Shown here: one piece after another, positions 45,118 through 57,817 of the stretch
How positions within the stretch are numbered: the first letter of the stretch is position 1
How the letters are laid out: each line of letters begins with the position of its first letter
DNA from: Sipunculus nudus
Lineage: Eukaryota > Annelida > Sipuncula > Golfingiida > Sipunculidae
Length of the DNA: 64,000 bases
Direction of reading: 5' to 3'
Assembly: GCA_026874595.1 (NCBI GenBank)
Contig: CM049306.1
Coordinates: 11,741,019 to 11,805,018, forward strand
Notes under the pieces: generated by a model
What the model was told of the DNA's origin: nothing
Seen by the model: the letters and a program-made list of their open reading frames with translations, nothing else
Databases searched by the model: none
Position numbers and translations under genes: made by a program

Positions 45118-47095
45118 AGTACTTTTCTAGTGTAGTTTACAAGTCAGAATAATTTTGTGATTTACATTTAATTGACACTGTCAGAGTTCTTGTAGTTTTG
45201 TTCCATGTCAAATGCCTTCTCTAACAGAAATAATTGTTTTCCTGCACTCACAGGCAACTTATAAAATCCAAATTTTGAATGGTTACAATATTGTCTGAAA
45301 AGAGGTAAAGATAAAATGATAAGCTTTTGACGAATTCAGAAAATGCATTATAGGGGCCCTATCACCTATAAAGCATGTTGAATTAACACAAAAAATTGCG
45401 TCTTCTTTTTTAAATGAATTATTACCTAAGAAAATATTGCCCCGAAACCATTAGCTTACTCCTGTACATGTGCGTTAAAAACAAACAGTGGACCAGGCGT
45501 GATCATAGGCATCAACATAAACACAGGACATTGAACTCCGTGCATTGACTGGGCCTCAACACCTATCAATCAGGAGGTGACTTGGCCCTAAAATGTAATA
45601 CATATTCCCAGCAGAGTTATACTAACAGACACATCTGGACTGTATTTACTAACAAACAAAACCATAACAAGGTGTTTCACAGTTCAAAGGAAGGCACTGA
45701 GACAGTGTGCTAGGAAGGTTTTGCCTGTAAAACTGTAAAAGGCAAACATGAACTGATAGTATGAAAGAATAGGTGTATTATTTCTCCTGATTATGTCCCT
45801 TTATATAATCTATTCAAATTGATTTCTGGTCAAGCTAGACAAATGTCACATATCTTTACCTTTCTTCTGGTTGGCTCTGTGTGTGTAGCATAAAAACTTA
45901 AATGAAAAAAAAATGAATTAAAAACAAACTATCAAATACTTAGGTATTGGTTGTAATATAATAATGACATCATGATTAAACAATAAATGATATTAACTGA
46001 ACAAAAATGCTTGCTGTAGAAAGGGTTTTCCACTATAGTCACCTGTCTGTTAAAAAAAGGTACCGGTAATTAAGACTAAAAGCAAACTGCTAATATTTGA
46101 AAACAGCCAAATAATTCATGCATAATGATATGTTTGTTTCATTTATTAACCCCACAAATAATAATCTTCATTTTGTTTTTGTCTGGCTTTATTCTGGTTA
46201 GGTTCTTTAGACTGAAAAGTTAAATAAATAAAGGCAGCCTGGAAAGAGACAATGCACCAGTTTGACTTTAATAATAAATGTATTTTTTTGCTTTCTGAAA
46301 CATCCTGTGATGTGAAGTGTTTTTCTTCAGTGTGATAAGTGTTTTTTTGTGTTCTGGCACTACAACATTGTAGAATGTTTTAGAATTTTTGTAATTATAA
46401 GGGGTAATTGCCTCCGTTTCCCTGGCCATATATCAACAGATGGATGTATTTCCCTTTTATTGGTGTGTGCATACTTTCGGGGTGTCGTTGAACTCTGAGG
46501 GAAATAAAATAATAGCTCAAGAAAGTAGGCTGCTTGATGTTCTGCTAAAGCAGGCTCTTGCTGGAGATGGTTTATTGCATTTGTTCAGCCTCAGCACAAG
46601 TTGAACTTGGTAATCTATATTTATTTAAGGATAGCAGTCCAAATTCACACCCAGCAAATTTCACGCTGGGCAAAGAAAAATTCCTGCTGCTGTGACTTGT
46701 CTGTGCCTCCAGGGAGATTCCATTACACAATGAATACAAGATGGCCTTGGTACAACGGCTACTTACTCAGTACTCAAGGTTGTGTCAATTATTTTTTTTG
46801 GTATTTTTATGATATGACAACAGAACCTGTGATTCCTCACTTTAGACAGAATTTTCTGTAAACATGTGTTTCTGTGGTGATCTTGTTGGAGACACTTTGC
46901 AGCAATGACAGGGTCAGGCTCATGGTGAGCTTGGTGTCACTGAGGAATTTTCATTTAATTGATATACTGATATACAGAATAACTTGGATAGTAGATGTTA
47001 CCCTCCAGTATTTTATTGGGTCTTTTACCATAAAATCCTTAATTTTTGCATGAATAAAGGCCAGCATTGACATGTTATAAATGTTTGCAAACATT
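45118..47095. other. Unique AT-rich DNA, nothing recognised
   Basis: An 86-codon ORF at 46,601-46,861 has no motif. No exon was supported. Confidence 0.3.
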
Positions 47096-49085
47096 TTTAG
47101 CTCAGCTGACTATAAGTCATCTGAGCTATAGTCGTGGTCCATTGTCCGTCGTCCGTCCGTCTGTCCGTCCGTCCGTCCGTCCGTCCGTAGATGTGGCACG
47201 TTTTGAAACCGTAAGACCTAGGAATCCAAAATTCGGCATAATGTTAGATGTTCCCAAGATCTCCTACCAAGCTGAAAACTGGGTCTTTGCGACTTCGTGC
47301 CTTTGAGAAATTAAGGAAAAACCTCAATTTTTTATTAAAAACCTATTTTCACACTTCAGGACTGCCTAATATCAAAACCACTCATCTGTTTTTCCTCATA
47401 TTTACCATAAATATTCCTCTATATAGTTCCTATGTACATGCCAGAAATTAGGTCTGTACTATTTAATTTAAAAAAATTATGGGCCCAAACATAATGCATT
47501 TTGTAAGAAATCAGGAAAGATATTTGAACACTTAACACAAAACATGTTAAAGCTATGGACTTTTTTTCCAGTAATATAACTATAATTAATCAAAATTAAA
47601 TTGTATACCCAAAATTAGATCAAAATCTTTTAAATTTTTAAAAATATTAACAAAAATAAAAAATTGGTACCTTAAATTCTGCCCAATTTTGACCATGGCA
47701 CGTTTTTTTCCTGTAAGTACTGTTGATCTATTTTTCACAGCATGTACAAATAAGGATTTAATCTGTTAAAATCTGAAATTTGAAAATAAAAGCTGCAAAA
47801 TTAGGCTAGTTATTGAATTTTTTTGGAGGCTCTTGTTGTATTCCCGTACATTGTCAAGCAGTCCACTGTGGTCACTGTTGGTCATTCAGTGCGGCTCTGT
47901 ATGCTCCCAAGGTTTTTGGCATAATGTTAGATGTCCCCAAGATCTCCTACCAAGCCAAAAACTGGGTCTTTGTGACCTTGTTCCTTTGAGAAATTAAGGA
48001 AAAACCTCAATTTTTTTATTAAAAACCTATTTTCACATTTCAGGACAGCCTAACTACGAAACCACTCACCTGTTTTTCCTCATATTTACCATAAATATTC
48101 CTCTATATAGTTCCTATGTACATGCCAGAAATTAGGTCGTATTATATGATTTAAAAAAGGTATGGGCTCAAACATAATGCATTTTGTAAAAAATCAGGAA
48201 AGATATTTGATCACTTAACACAAAACATTTTAAAGCTATGGACTTTTTTTAATCAAAATTAAATTGTATACCCAAAATTAGATAAAAATCTGTTAAATTT
48301 TTAAAAATGTTAGCAAAAATAAAAAAATTGGTACCTTAAATTTTGCCTAAATTTGACCATGGCACGGTTTTTTCTTATAAGTACATTTGATTTAATTTTC
48401 ACAGCCAGTTTACTTATGGATTAAATCTGATGAATTTTGAATTTGAAAGTATAAGCTTAAAAAATAGTCTAGCTATTGAAGTTTTTTAGAAGACTTAATG
48501 TATTTGTATTTTCTAGCATCATGAACCTACTTTTGTTTACCTGGTAATCCAAAAATTGGCATAATGTTAGATGTAATTGTAAATATTCATATTCTTCCAT
48601 ACATATCCTATGTACATACCAAAATTTAGGTCAATATTGCATAATTTGTTGAAGTTATAGGCCCAAACATAATGCACTTTGTAAAAAATCAGGATATATA
48701 TTTACTCACTTAACATAAGAATGGCTGAGACTTTTTATCAGGAATATAACATCATTTAATCAAGATTTAATTGTACACTGAAAATTAGATCTGAAATTTG
48801 CAATTTTTTTTAAGTTATTAGCATAAATATAAAATCTGTACCTTAAATTTTGCCCAAGTTTGGCCACGGCACAATTTTTTCCTGTAAGTACTGTGAATGT
48901 TATTTTCACAGCATGTACACATAAGGATTAAATCTGTTAAAATCTTAAATATGAAAAATAAAAGCTGCAAAATTAGGCTAGTTATTGAATTTGTTTTGAG
49001 GCTCTTGTTGTATTCCCTTACATTGTCAAGCAGTCCACTGAGGTCACTCTAGGTCATTCAATGCAACTCTCTATGCTCCCCAGGC
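47096..49085 (+). repeat. Hairpin-headed element, second subfamily, three tandem parts
   Basis: The head 'tttttagctcagctgactataag..' has its hairpin at 47,099-47,127, then 'ctatagtcgtgg', a GTCC microsatellite (about 47,145-47,188) and 'gatgtggcacgttttgaaac'. The body differs from the first subfamily: '(t/c)ggcataatgttagatgt' at about 47,235, 47,917 and 48,557 marks three tandem parts. Other landmarks are 'ctcctaccaagc..aaaactgggtctttg', 'ttcctatgtacatgcc', 'accatggcacg' and 'caagcagtccactg'. 'cattgtcaagcagtccactg(t/a)ggtcact' closes the first and last parts. Confidence 0.8.
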
Positions 49086-49886
49086 TGTTATGTAATCCCA
49101 TCACTCAGGCAAGCCCTCTCTCTTGTTGAGCTTGATCAGGCTGCCAGCATAAATACCACAGGGAGCCTTTCTCCCCCCCCCCCACCCCATTCTGTTGACA
49201 GACCTGTACTCTGTTATTATAAGATGAATCTTATAATTTCAGCGATGAACAGTAACAACAGAGACCCCTCACTGAACCCACCGCTTCGATACACAGGACT
49301 AATATACAAGACAAAGCTGATAATTTTAATGTTAAAAAATTCTTTTGGTTGAGACTTGGACAATTTTGATTTTTTTTAAAGAAAAAAATGTTCAGGAATT
49401 TAATCCTAATATTCATATATGGTAAAATATTAGGACCTAATGAAAGTGCTAACTGACAAGATTTAAGAAGACATAAATACTTTGTAGCATTTCGTTCATA
49501 TCTCTTAAAGTTGGTGGGGCCTAGTTATCTAGTTTTTAAAATTAGAAATATTGGTCAAACTGTGTGGGATTAATTATTAACTCATATGGCCATATATTTA
49601 ACTTTTGAAAAATTAATTACCTTCACACATTATTTGTTTATGAAATGGAACTTTTATATGACACTTACCATAAGCCCATTTTTTCCCTTGGTGCATCACT
49701 AAATGGTTTCAGGCCAAAGGTTTCATTTATAACACAGTGCATATGCTTTAGCTCATGTCCATTATTCTATAATTAACAGAGTTTCCTTTAAGCTGGGCCA
49801 TTTTCTCTTAGCTTTTCAAATGGTAATATACATGGAAAAACCATAAGAAACAAAAACATTTTGCAGTTACTAATATTTTCCAAAAT
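49086..49886. other. Unique DNA with a C-run
   Basis: A C-run lies at about 49,171-49,181. Nothing else was recognised. Confidence 0.3.
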
Positions 49887-50046
49887 TCAGCTGAGTGACG
49901 TGACCCATAGGTCCCTTGTTTATCATTTTATGGTCTGTCTTAATATAATAACCTGCTTGTGGCACAGCAGGGTAAATAAGGGATGGAAAGATGACATTGT
50001 TTGGGGACTTTAAACAAGTGACCTGTGGGTCATGACGCTCAGCTGA
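49887..50046. mobile_element. 160-bp MITE with TCAGCTGAG terminal inverted repeats
   Basis: The left end TCAGCTGAGTGACGTGACCC.. and the reverse complement of the right end agree at about 30 of 35 positions, including 'TGACCCA', 'AGGTC' and 'CTTGTTT'. The interior is short and non-coding. Single ends of the same kind occur at 28,893, 32,098, 35,999 and 63,216. The target duplication is unclear. Confidence 0.7.
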
Positions 50047-50199
50047 CTGACATGTTGATAATATGTCGTTGCATAGACAACCAATTAAGATAGGTGGCAT
50101 CATTGTTCATGCATATTAGCTTAAGTTCATCAAGACCCATAAGCACAACAAATCTGATGACAATCCAACCAGCCTTTCATGAGTAATCTGGCAGTTTGT

Positions 50200-51568
50200 G
50201 TGTATTTTGCATTATTTCTGGGGTGCTCAAATATACCCCAAAACTGAGAATATAGGTCACTGTGACCCAATTTCAGGTTTCTGGGGAGAACTTTTGAGGA
50301 ACTCCCAGGATGTCAAGTTAGAAGATTCTGGGCCCCATGGTTATGATTTATGCCCTACTTTGGTATCAAATTTTCAATTATTCTGGGGGGTACTTCTGAG
50401 CCTCATAGCTCGGACAATATGGGTGACAGAGACCTAATTCTAGGTTTTTAAGGAAACTTTTCATGGACCTATCTGGATGGAAAGTAAGAAAATTCCCGGT
50501 CCAGCGGTTATGATTTGTGCCCTGTTAACAGATGATGGCATCTTTTAAGGTCGTAAAATAGAGAAAAAAAATGTAGAAAATCGAAAAATTCAGGTGGCAC
50601 CACCAGTCTGCAGAAACTAATGAAACTCTCCATGATTAATATCCATGCAAAGAATCATGGTGATCAATGCTTTAGTTGTTCAGATACTTGAGCTTTTGTA
50701 TCAAATTTTTCATTATTCCGAGGGGTACTTTGGAGCCCCATAGCTGGAAGAATATGGGTAACAGAGACCAAATTCCAGGTTTCCAAGAAGACTTTTCATG
50801 GACCTCTCTGGATGTAAAGTGAGAAGATTCCAGATCCAGGGGTTATGATTTGTGCCCTGTAAATAGATGACAGCATCTTTTGAGGTCTCAAAAATAGAGG
50901 AAAAAAAATCATAAAAAATCTAAAAAAATACAGGTGGTGCCACCAGACTTCAGAAACTGATGAAACACTCCATGAACCATACAAAGAATGATGGTGATCA
51001 ATGCAATAGTTGTTCAGATATTTGAGTTTTTGTATCAGATTTTTCAGTCTTCTGGAGGGTACTTCGGAGTCCCATAGCTTGAAAGGTATGAGCAACAGAG
51101 ACCTAATTCTAGGTTTTCAAGGAGACATTTCATGGACCTATCTTGATGTAAAGTAAGAAGATTCCAGGTCCAGCGCTTACAATTTGTGCCCTGTTAACAG
51201 ATGATGGCATCTCTTGAGGTCTCAAAAATAGAGAAAAAAATCATAAAAAATGATGAAACAAGAATGCAAAGAATCATTGTGATCAATGGATTAGTTGTTT
51301 AAATATTTGAGCTTTTGTGTCAAATTTTTCATTATTCTTTGGGGTACTGCAGAGCCCCATAGCCTGAAGAATATGGGTAACAGAGACCTAATTCCAGGTT
51401 TCCAAGGAGATTTTTCATGGACCTCTCTGGATGTAAAGTTAGAAGATTCCAGGTCCAGTGGTTACAAATGGTGCCTTGTTAAAGGACAGACGGCCGGATG
51501 GCCGGACAGATGACGGACAAAGAGTGATCGCTATAGCTCAGATGACTTACAGTCAGCTGAGCTAAAAA
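50200..51568 (-). repeat. Hairpin-ended element with tandem core units, opposite orientation
   Basis: The same core unit as at 1.7-3.4 kb, read in the other direction. 'tttgtgccctgtt' landmarks at about 50,348, 50,515, 50,849, 51,183 and 51,468 give units of about 334 bp in the middle and shortened units at each side. The array ends in GGAC-rich DNA, 'gtgatcgctatagctcag' and a full hairpin at 51,535-51,563 followed by AAAAA. This is the mirror image of the 1,661-3,366 element. Confidence 0.82.
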
Positions 51569-51949
51569 TGTGTCAGTTAACAGGGGAAGGCTTGCCAGGG
51601 TGTGTGTGTGAGGGGGGGGGGACCAGGATGGCAGTGGTGATTTAAGCAATGTAGTCCCTGTGTCTCCCTGAAAGGCACAAACTGCTGCTCAACATTTACT
51701 GTTGAGTGTTAAAACAAATGAGATTACATAAAACAGAAATTGATTTAAACTTAATTTAGTTAAGGTAATCCAGCAAACTTGTGTGGGTCTAAAGATTGAA
51801 GTACATAAATTTATACACCAGAGAATACATGAATTGTATTTCAGGGTAAACTGGGATAGCACATGAGACACTTAATGTTCTTGGAGTGTATGCTCTTGTT
51901 ACATGACTGCAATGGTACATTAATTCTCTCAAGAAACAGCATGTAGTGT
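51569..51949. other. Unique DNA, nothing recognised
   Basis: A G-run lies at about 51,612-51,620. No gene was found. Confidence 0.3.
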
Positions 51950-52823
51950 GATTCATCGGTCATGAAACAATACATGATTTCAAGATATCATCTGGAAACA
52001 AAATTGTGATCAGATGGCCCTTGTGTACTTGACCTTTGACCATGTGACCTCAATCTCATTTATGCTCTCCCCATACTGGCAAGTCAGCTTAATGTGCAAG
52101 ATGGAAATTTTGGGATGAAAAGCTTGGCCTAAAATGCAGCCATATTCTTTTTAAATAAGTGAGTCTTGTGACCTTGACCCTTGACCTCATGACCCAAAAA
52201 TCATACAGTTTTTTTTCTTTAGTGGTGGGGCATGTGTAAATCATGTTCGAAATCCACATGTCAATCCAACCTGGAGTTATCATCTGGAAACTAATTTGTT
52301 TGGATGGACGGATGAACAGACAGACAGCTAGACAAACAGACAGACAGGGTGATTACTATAGGGCATCCACTTGTGATCAATAAACACACCAGGTTTTGGG
52401 ACACTAGATGGAAACACAGCTGAGAAACTGACATAATTGTTGTCATTAATAGTAAAAAAAAACAGAAATATTTGTAAAAATAAAAAAAATACAGGTGGCA
52501 CCACCTCTTTTCGGAAACTGACAAAACTAGTCATGGTCAATATTCAAGGCAAGATGCATGACAATCCATGCATTAATTATTAAGATATTGGAGGTTTTGT
52601 ATCAAAATGTTGATTATTCTGGGGGGTACTTACAAGCCCCATAGCTCGAAGGATATAGGTTGCAGTGAGCTAATTTCAGGTTTCCAAGGAGATTTTTTAT
52701 GGACCTCCCAAATTTTTTGTTACAGGCATCTAGGATCAGCGGTAACAATTTGTGCCCTGCTAACAGACGGAAGACGGACAAATACCTATACCTCAGTTGA
52801 CTTATCGTCAGCTGAGCTAAAAA
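51950..52823 (-). repeat. Long hairpin-ended repeat copy, colinear with 545-1,406
   Basis: Order: 'tatcatctggaaac', 'tgacctttgaccatgtgacc' (52,030), 'tgacccttgacctcatgaccc' (52,175), GACA-rich DNA (52,315-52,348), 'ggcatccacttgtgatcaataaacacaccaggttttggg', one core unit, GGAC-rich DNA, and the terminal hairpin at about 52,791-52,818. Its near-complete agreement with the left end of the window indicates that this whole arrangement is the mobile unit. Confidence 0.78.
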
Positions 52824-55800
52824 GTGTTAAAGGCATTAGACATTTTACATGGCAATAATGAGAAAAAAATTACTCAAGTTTATGTAGATATATTTATTAT
52901 ATATATTTTGTTATAAAGTTTCCACAATTTTTGTCCAAGTCATAGCAACAGTGAGTTCATATAAGGGACCTTTTTTCTTAAGCTCCACACTAATTCTCAT
53001 ATCACTTGCAGTAATGGCCAGTTTGTGGAGAATTACAAAACAGTTTTTTTAGTGAAGCACTTGTCTTAATGGCAGTGGTTAATTCATGGGCTGTGTAATA
53101 TGACTGACAGCTCATTGAATCAGCTCAGGATATGATAGAGCTGGGCACACAAGTCCTGACCTTGTGTGTCAACTATACGTACCTGTGTCCACAGCATGTG
53201 AAGCAGAGCGTTCATTCTGGGCCCGTGGAGATACTGATGGCATCTTGTGTTCCTGCATCTAAATCTTGATCTTATTAGTCAAGTCACATCCCCAAGCGCA
53301 GGAGCATTAATTGATTCTGCACAATAATGAGCCAACCTTGTCAGGTTTTTGATTTGATTGAGGGGTGGCGTAATCTGTCATGGAATTGATTACATTAATA
53401 AGGATTAACAACTCAGCAAGTGTCTTCAGATTAACAGGATTTAAGGTTGAGGACCTGCAGATGTGGATGACCTCAAGATATATGTTTCCTCCAGATCTCT
53501 TGATGTCATGTGTTTTCAGTTTCCTTTTTAAATGTTTAAGAATTTATTGACTTTACAGAGTTCCTTAAGTTTAATTCATGACTAAACATTTAATATATGT
53601 AAGTCAAGACTCACCATTAAAACATCTTATACCTCCCAAAATCAATTAAAAGACTAAAGGTTATACCGTTTTGTCCAAATGCTTCATAGACATTAAAATT
53701 TTTATACAGTTGTAATTTAACATTTTAAATTTGATTAAAAATGTCAGAATTATTTTAACCCATACATGTTAAAAGTTAATAGGAGATACTTTGACTAGAT
53801 GTACGGAAGTGATCCCCCTTATGTCCATTAATGTCTTCGGGTCCCTAGATAGTTCATGTACTGGAAATGTATTGTTGAATACAAGTCTTTTGCCATAATA
53901 AGAGGAAGCACTTAAATGGTCCAGTGTAATATCTTACCATTTTTTTGGAAAAGGCATGGCTATGAAATTGATACGAGAGTTTTCTTGAATTTTAATGCAT
54001 TTCCTCTACTGCATTTGGAGTATTTAAATGAATTCATCCCAATTATCCTACAAAATATCAGGTCAGCAAAATGCTTCTCCAGAAGGCTTGATTTGTTTGT
54101 AAATTAAAATGTGGTTACTGCACATTATCTGTTTAAAGATAATAAATGCTTCAGCCATTTAGATGTTCTTAAATAATGCTAGTGATTTTCTAACATTTAA
54201 AACATACATATCCATACAAAGAATGTTTTCTGTTGTTTCTTTGACTGAGGTCAAGCTTATCTAGCACTTAGCTCCTATACTGTATGATATCAGTTTCATC
54301 TTTTTCTAAACATTTCCATTTTACTCTTTTTCAAAAGAGAGGTCCAGCATGTCATTGTGTGTACACTGGCCATATTCCTCTGGTTAATAAGAATTGACTT
54401 TCAATCTTGAAAGAATCCGTAAAGTTTACTGGTAACATTAGATATTCCTTGTAACACCATTGTAACACCATCAGAATCACTGCATGTGTGACTGATTCAG
54501 CAGAGACCTCTTCCAAACTGTTATTAAATGGACAAAAGGTGAAATTGGCTGGGAAAAGACAGCTAGACATTACAATGAACTGCAAAATCAGAAAACCTAA
54601 AGTGAACAAGAAATAAGTAAGAAAAATGCAGAAAATCTATGGTGAACAAGCTAGATTATCTGAGAGAAACTTACCTGAGCAAAAACCTGCAGCATATAGG
54701 ATAATCAGCAAGAAAACTTACAGCAAGTAAAATCATCAGTCAGTAAAAACTCTTTATGTACCAAAATTGCATCCTCTTGTCAGTAAAATAAAAAAAAATT
54801 GTGAGCACTATAATTGGTACCATTTAGTTTCATTAGTTATGTTATAATCAGTTAATGTAGACCTGTAGGAATGGGTACTGACTTGACCCTGTATATGTAA
54901 CAAACCACAATATTATGGCTCTAGCAGTCTTTGTCAGCACTACTCTTTGGCATCTTGTCTTGGTCATCAAGGATTGTGAACAAAAAAAATCAGGACCTTT
55001 ATTGCATCTGGAGTCAAAAACTCCTAAATCAGGATTCATGTACTGATAATATAGTTCCAGAGCCAACTCTGAACAAATGTCACTGTGACCATGTTTCATT
55101 GAAAGGACAGTGGAACTACCCATGGGACTGACCAAAGTGGTTATAATTTTGAGGTGCTTGCAGTGGTGAAATTCCAAGTTACCTCGGTCATATATTTGCT
55201 ACCAAGAAAATTGGTCGTAGTTGTTGGCTGTCATTATTGTGGAGTGGTTGTAAGGTGGGGTTACACTCTAATTGTTCCACTGCATGTTGTCTTTATAAAT
55301 TTAAAAGCTTAATTGCTACCTGCATACTCATCATCACCCAGAGACCACTAAATGTTAACACATACCTGTTGTAAAACACATGTAAAGCTGAAGCCCGTAG
55401 TGTAATATACAGAAGCCTATTCCTTCTTCAACAAAGAACCATGTACACATGGGTACAATTTATACTATTTCAACCTTCAGTAATATTCATGGTCTCTTGT
55501 TGATTCATTGCCACATTGACCAACCTTGGAAGGGTTTTTGTTGCCTTTACATTTATTATGCTCATATATATATAAATATATGCCTCAAAACATAAGGTAA
55601 AAGGTAAAAATGTAGCAGTAAAAGTTATTGATTCATTATTATTATTCCTCATAAAGTTCCATATCTACTCTGACTTAAGGATTTTTCTTTAATCAGCACT
55701 TTAAAAAGTGACATCTAAAAGGCAGGTTATTCATTCTTGTATATAGAGCACTTATAAAACAGTCACCTGAAAATTAAATAGCACTAAGGAAGCTGCAGTC

Positions 55801-57635
55801 AAAGTAACATCTCCATCAACCGACTGGTTCTTATGTTTATTGCTTGGCCAGTTAATTAAGACAAATATAACTCCTAGTGATATATGTGCTTAAGCTCTTA
55901 AGATATACTTAAGCTCTTACCAGTAAGATGATCCATTGGACCTTCTTCCTCAGTTGGATATATCATATATGTGACAATATTTTGGGAGATCAGTTAGCTT
56001 CATCTGGTAGGTTGATCCCCTGCCCATTTAAGATATATGTAACATGATCCAAAACCAACAATTCAGAAGTTAAACATGAGCCACTGGATGTGGCTGTCCT
56101 CACCAATAATAAAATACAATTCCCCGGAGAGCAGACATAATAACCTGCCAGACTCTGTTACCCAGACCTAAGTTTTTTGCGGATCTGTTGCTTTGATTGT
56201 TGTTAATTCCATATTGGTTTAATATAAACAATTTATGTTGTTTAGGTGGTTTGTATTTACTGGCGGTGGTAAGAATGTATGCCATATGGTCTGCACAGGC
56301 AAATGTAAACACTGAGGTTTGCTTTGTTTAATATCCCAAACAAATATGATTCTGTCAGTGTGCTCATGTATAGCCTGTCTTGACCAAAAATTTAATGAGA
56401 AAAAGCTGGCCAGATGTAAACATGTCACAAATATTAAGGTGTTATACATCAAAGTTGAAAGTCCAGGAATTTTGAATATTTTGAGTTGAACAATAATTTA
56501 GGACATCTTGAGACAAATAAAAATTTTTACATTATGAATTAGGCAGGGATTTTAGACATCACGAGTTATAGACAAAGATATGAAACATGAGTTTGGCAAG
56601 GGTTGGGGATTGTTTAGTTCAGGCATTAAGTTTGATAATGGTATGTGCTTTGCACGGATTAGTACGATATGATTTAGGTATTGCACATTGACTTCAAGGT
56701 AACTTTTCTGCCAGTAGCCCAAGTGATGGTAGAAATGGTCAACGTTTCCTCTTAATCTTGCATACTTACTCTGATGCCTATAGACTGCAGTTAATTCTGG
56801 ATTATTTTCATGTATTTTAAGACTTAAGAATATTTCCTTTGTTTGAAGTTTAAACTCTTCAGGTTTATTTGTGTTTATTTGAAATTATGAAAAGGTTTTT
56901 TATTTTAGTCATTTTAACTCTTCATGAAATGAAAAAAGAACCAGAAACATTTTCATCCTGGAATACCATGAAAACTGAGAATGATTTAAGTGCCTGTATG
57001 AAGCCATCTTACAAAATCCTTTCATACCATAAAGTAGAGGCAGCTTATCTGTTGCAATCATTTGCTGAACCTACTAACTGATTGTGCACAGACATAGTGT
57101 GGGACAAACATGGCCATTACAAATCTTAGCTATCTAAGAAGATAACTGAATGTGACCCATCATGGCTTGATTGTCTTGCTATCTTGTTGTTTACAAAAAT
57201 ATCAGCCTTGAATGTGGCCATAAAAAATCTTTGCTGGCCAGAGAAAACAATGTTTGTCTCGGAATTACAATATTATGCAGATAAAGATTGTCGTTCACTC
57301 AATAACAAGATTGAGACATGTGCAAAACTATACATTCTAACTTGCCTTGATTTGCCAGGCTGGTCACTAAATGATGATATATCATGGGATTTGTCTCCTT
57401 ATAGTGGCATGTTTCTGCTTGTTGCCCTGCCTGGACATCTCTACCACCAACTCATTGACCCATTTTTAAAATTCTGCTCATTCTATATGGTACAGGTATT
57501 TCAGTGGTCTGGAACAAAATTTTTTGGTCACTATGCATGGAAATTCTTTTTAAACTTGAATTCTGCTTTAGGATTCAAGGTCCCTTTGCCCTTCCTACTT
57601 CCTGATGTAAATAACTTTCATAATAATATTTGATA
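52824..57635. other. About 4.8 kb of unique AT-rich DNA with one longer ORF
   Basis: No repeat family was seen. A plus-strand frame open for about 149 codons (57,184-57,633; first ATG at about 57,250) ends two bases before a MITE. A 45-codon ATG-to-stop frame with less AT-rich codons lies at about 53,132-53,269. Neither matches anything I recognise. Confidence 0.35.
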
Positions 57636-57815
57636 CAGTGAAACCTGTGTAATAAGACTACCTGTGATACTGGCCAAAAGTGGTCAGAGCTTAATTGTCT
57701 TATAAGTCACAGGTGGCCTTATTAGATTGGTGGTCTTTCTTTAATTAATGAAATCGGTTCCGTTCTCTCAAGGGTTGTCTTATTAGACAGGTGGTCTTTC
57801 ACACAGGTTTTACTG
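57636..57815. mobile_element. 180-bp pogo/Tigger-like MITE
   Basis: The left end CAGTGAAACCTGTGTAATAA and the reverse complement of the right end (CAGTAAAACCTGTGTGAAAG) form terminal inverted repeats, with TA on both sides (57,634-57,635 and 57,816-57,817). The CAGTGNAACCT start and TA target match pogo/Tigger elements of the Tc1/mariner superfamily. Internal 'cttattaga..ggtggtctt' motifs repeat between the arms. There is no ORF, so it is non-autonomous. Confidence 0.85.
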
Positions 57816-57817
57816 TA

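Noticed and set aside
47067-47306. ORF with an Arg-Pro-Ser-Val repeat
   Set aside because: It is the GTCC microsatellite of the hairpin-headed repeat read in frame.
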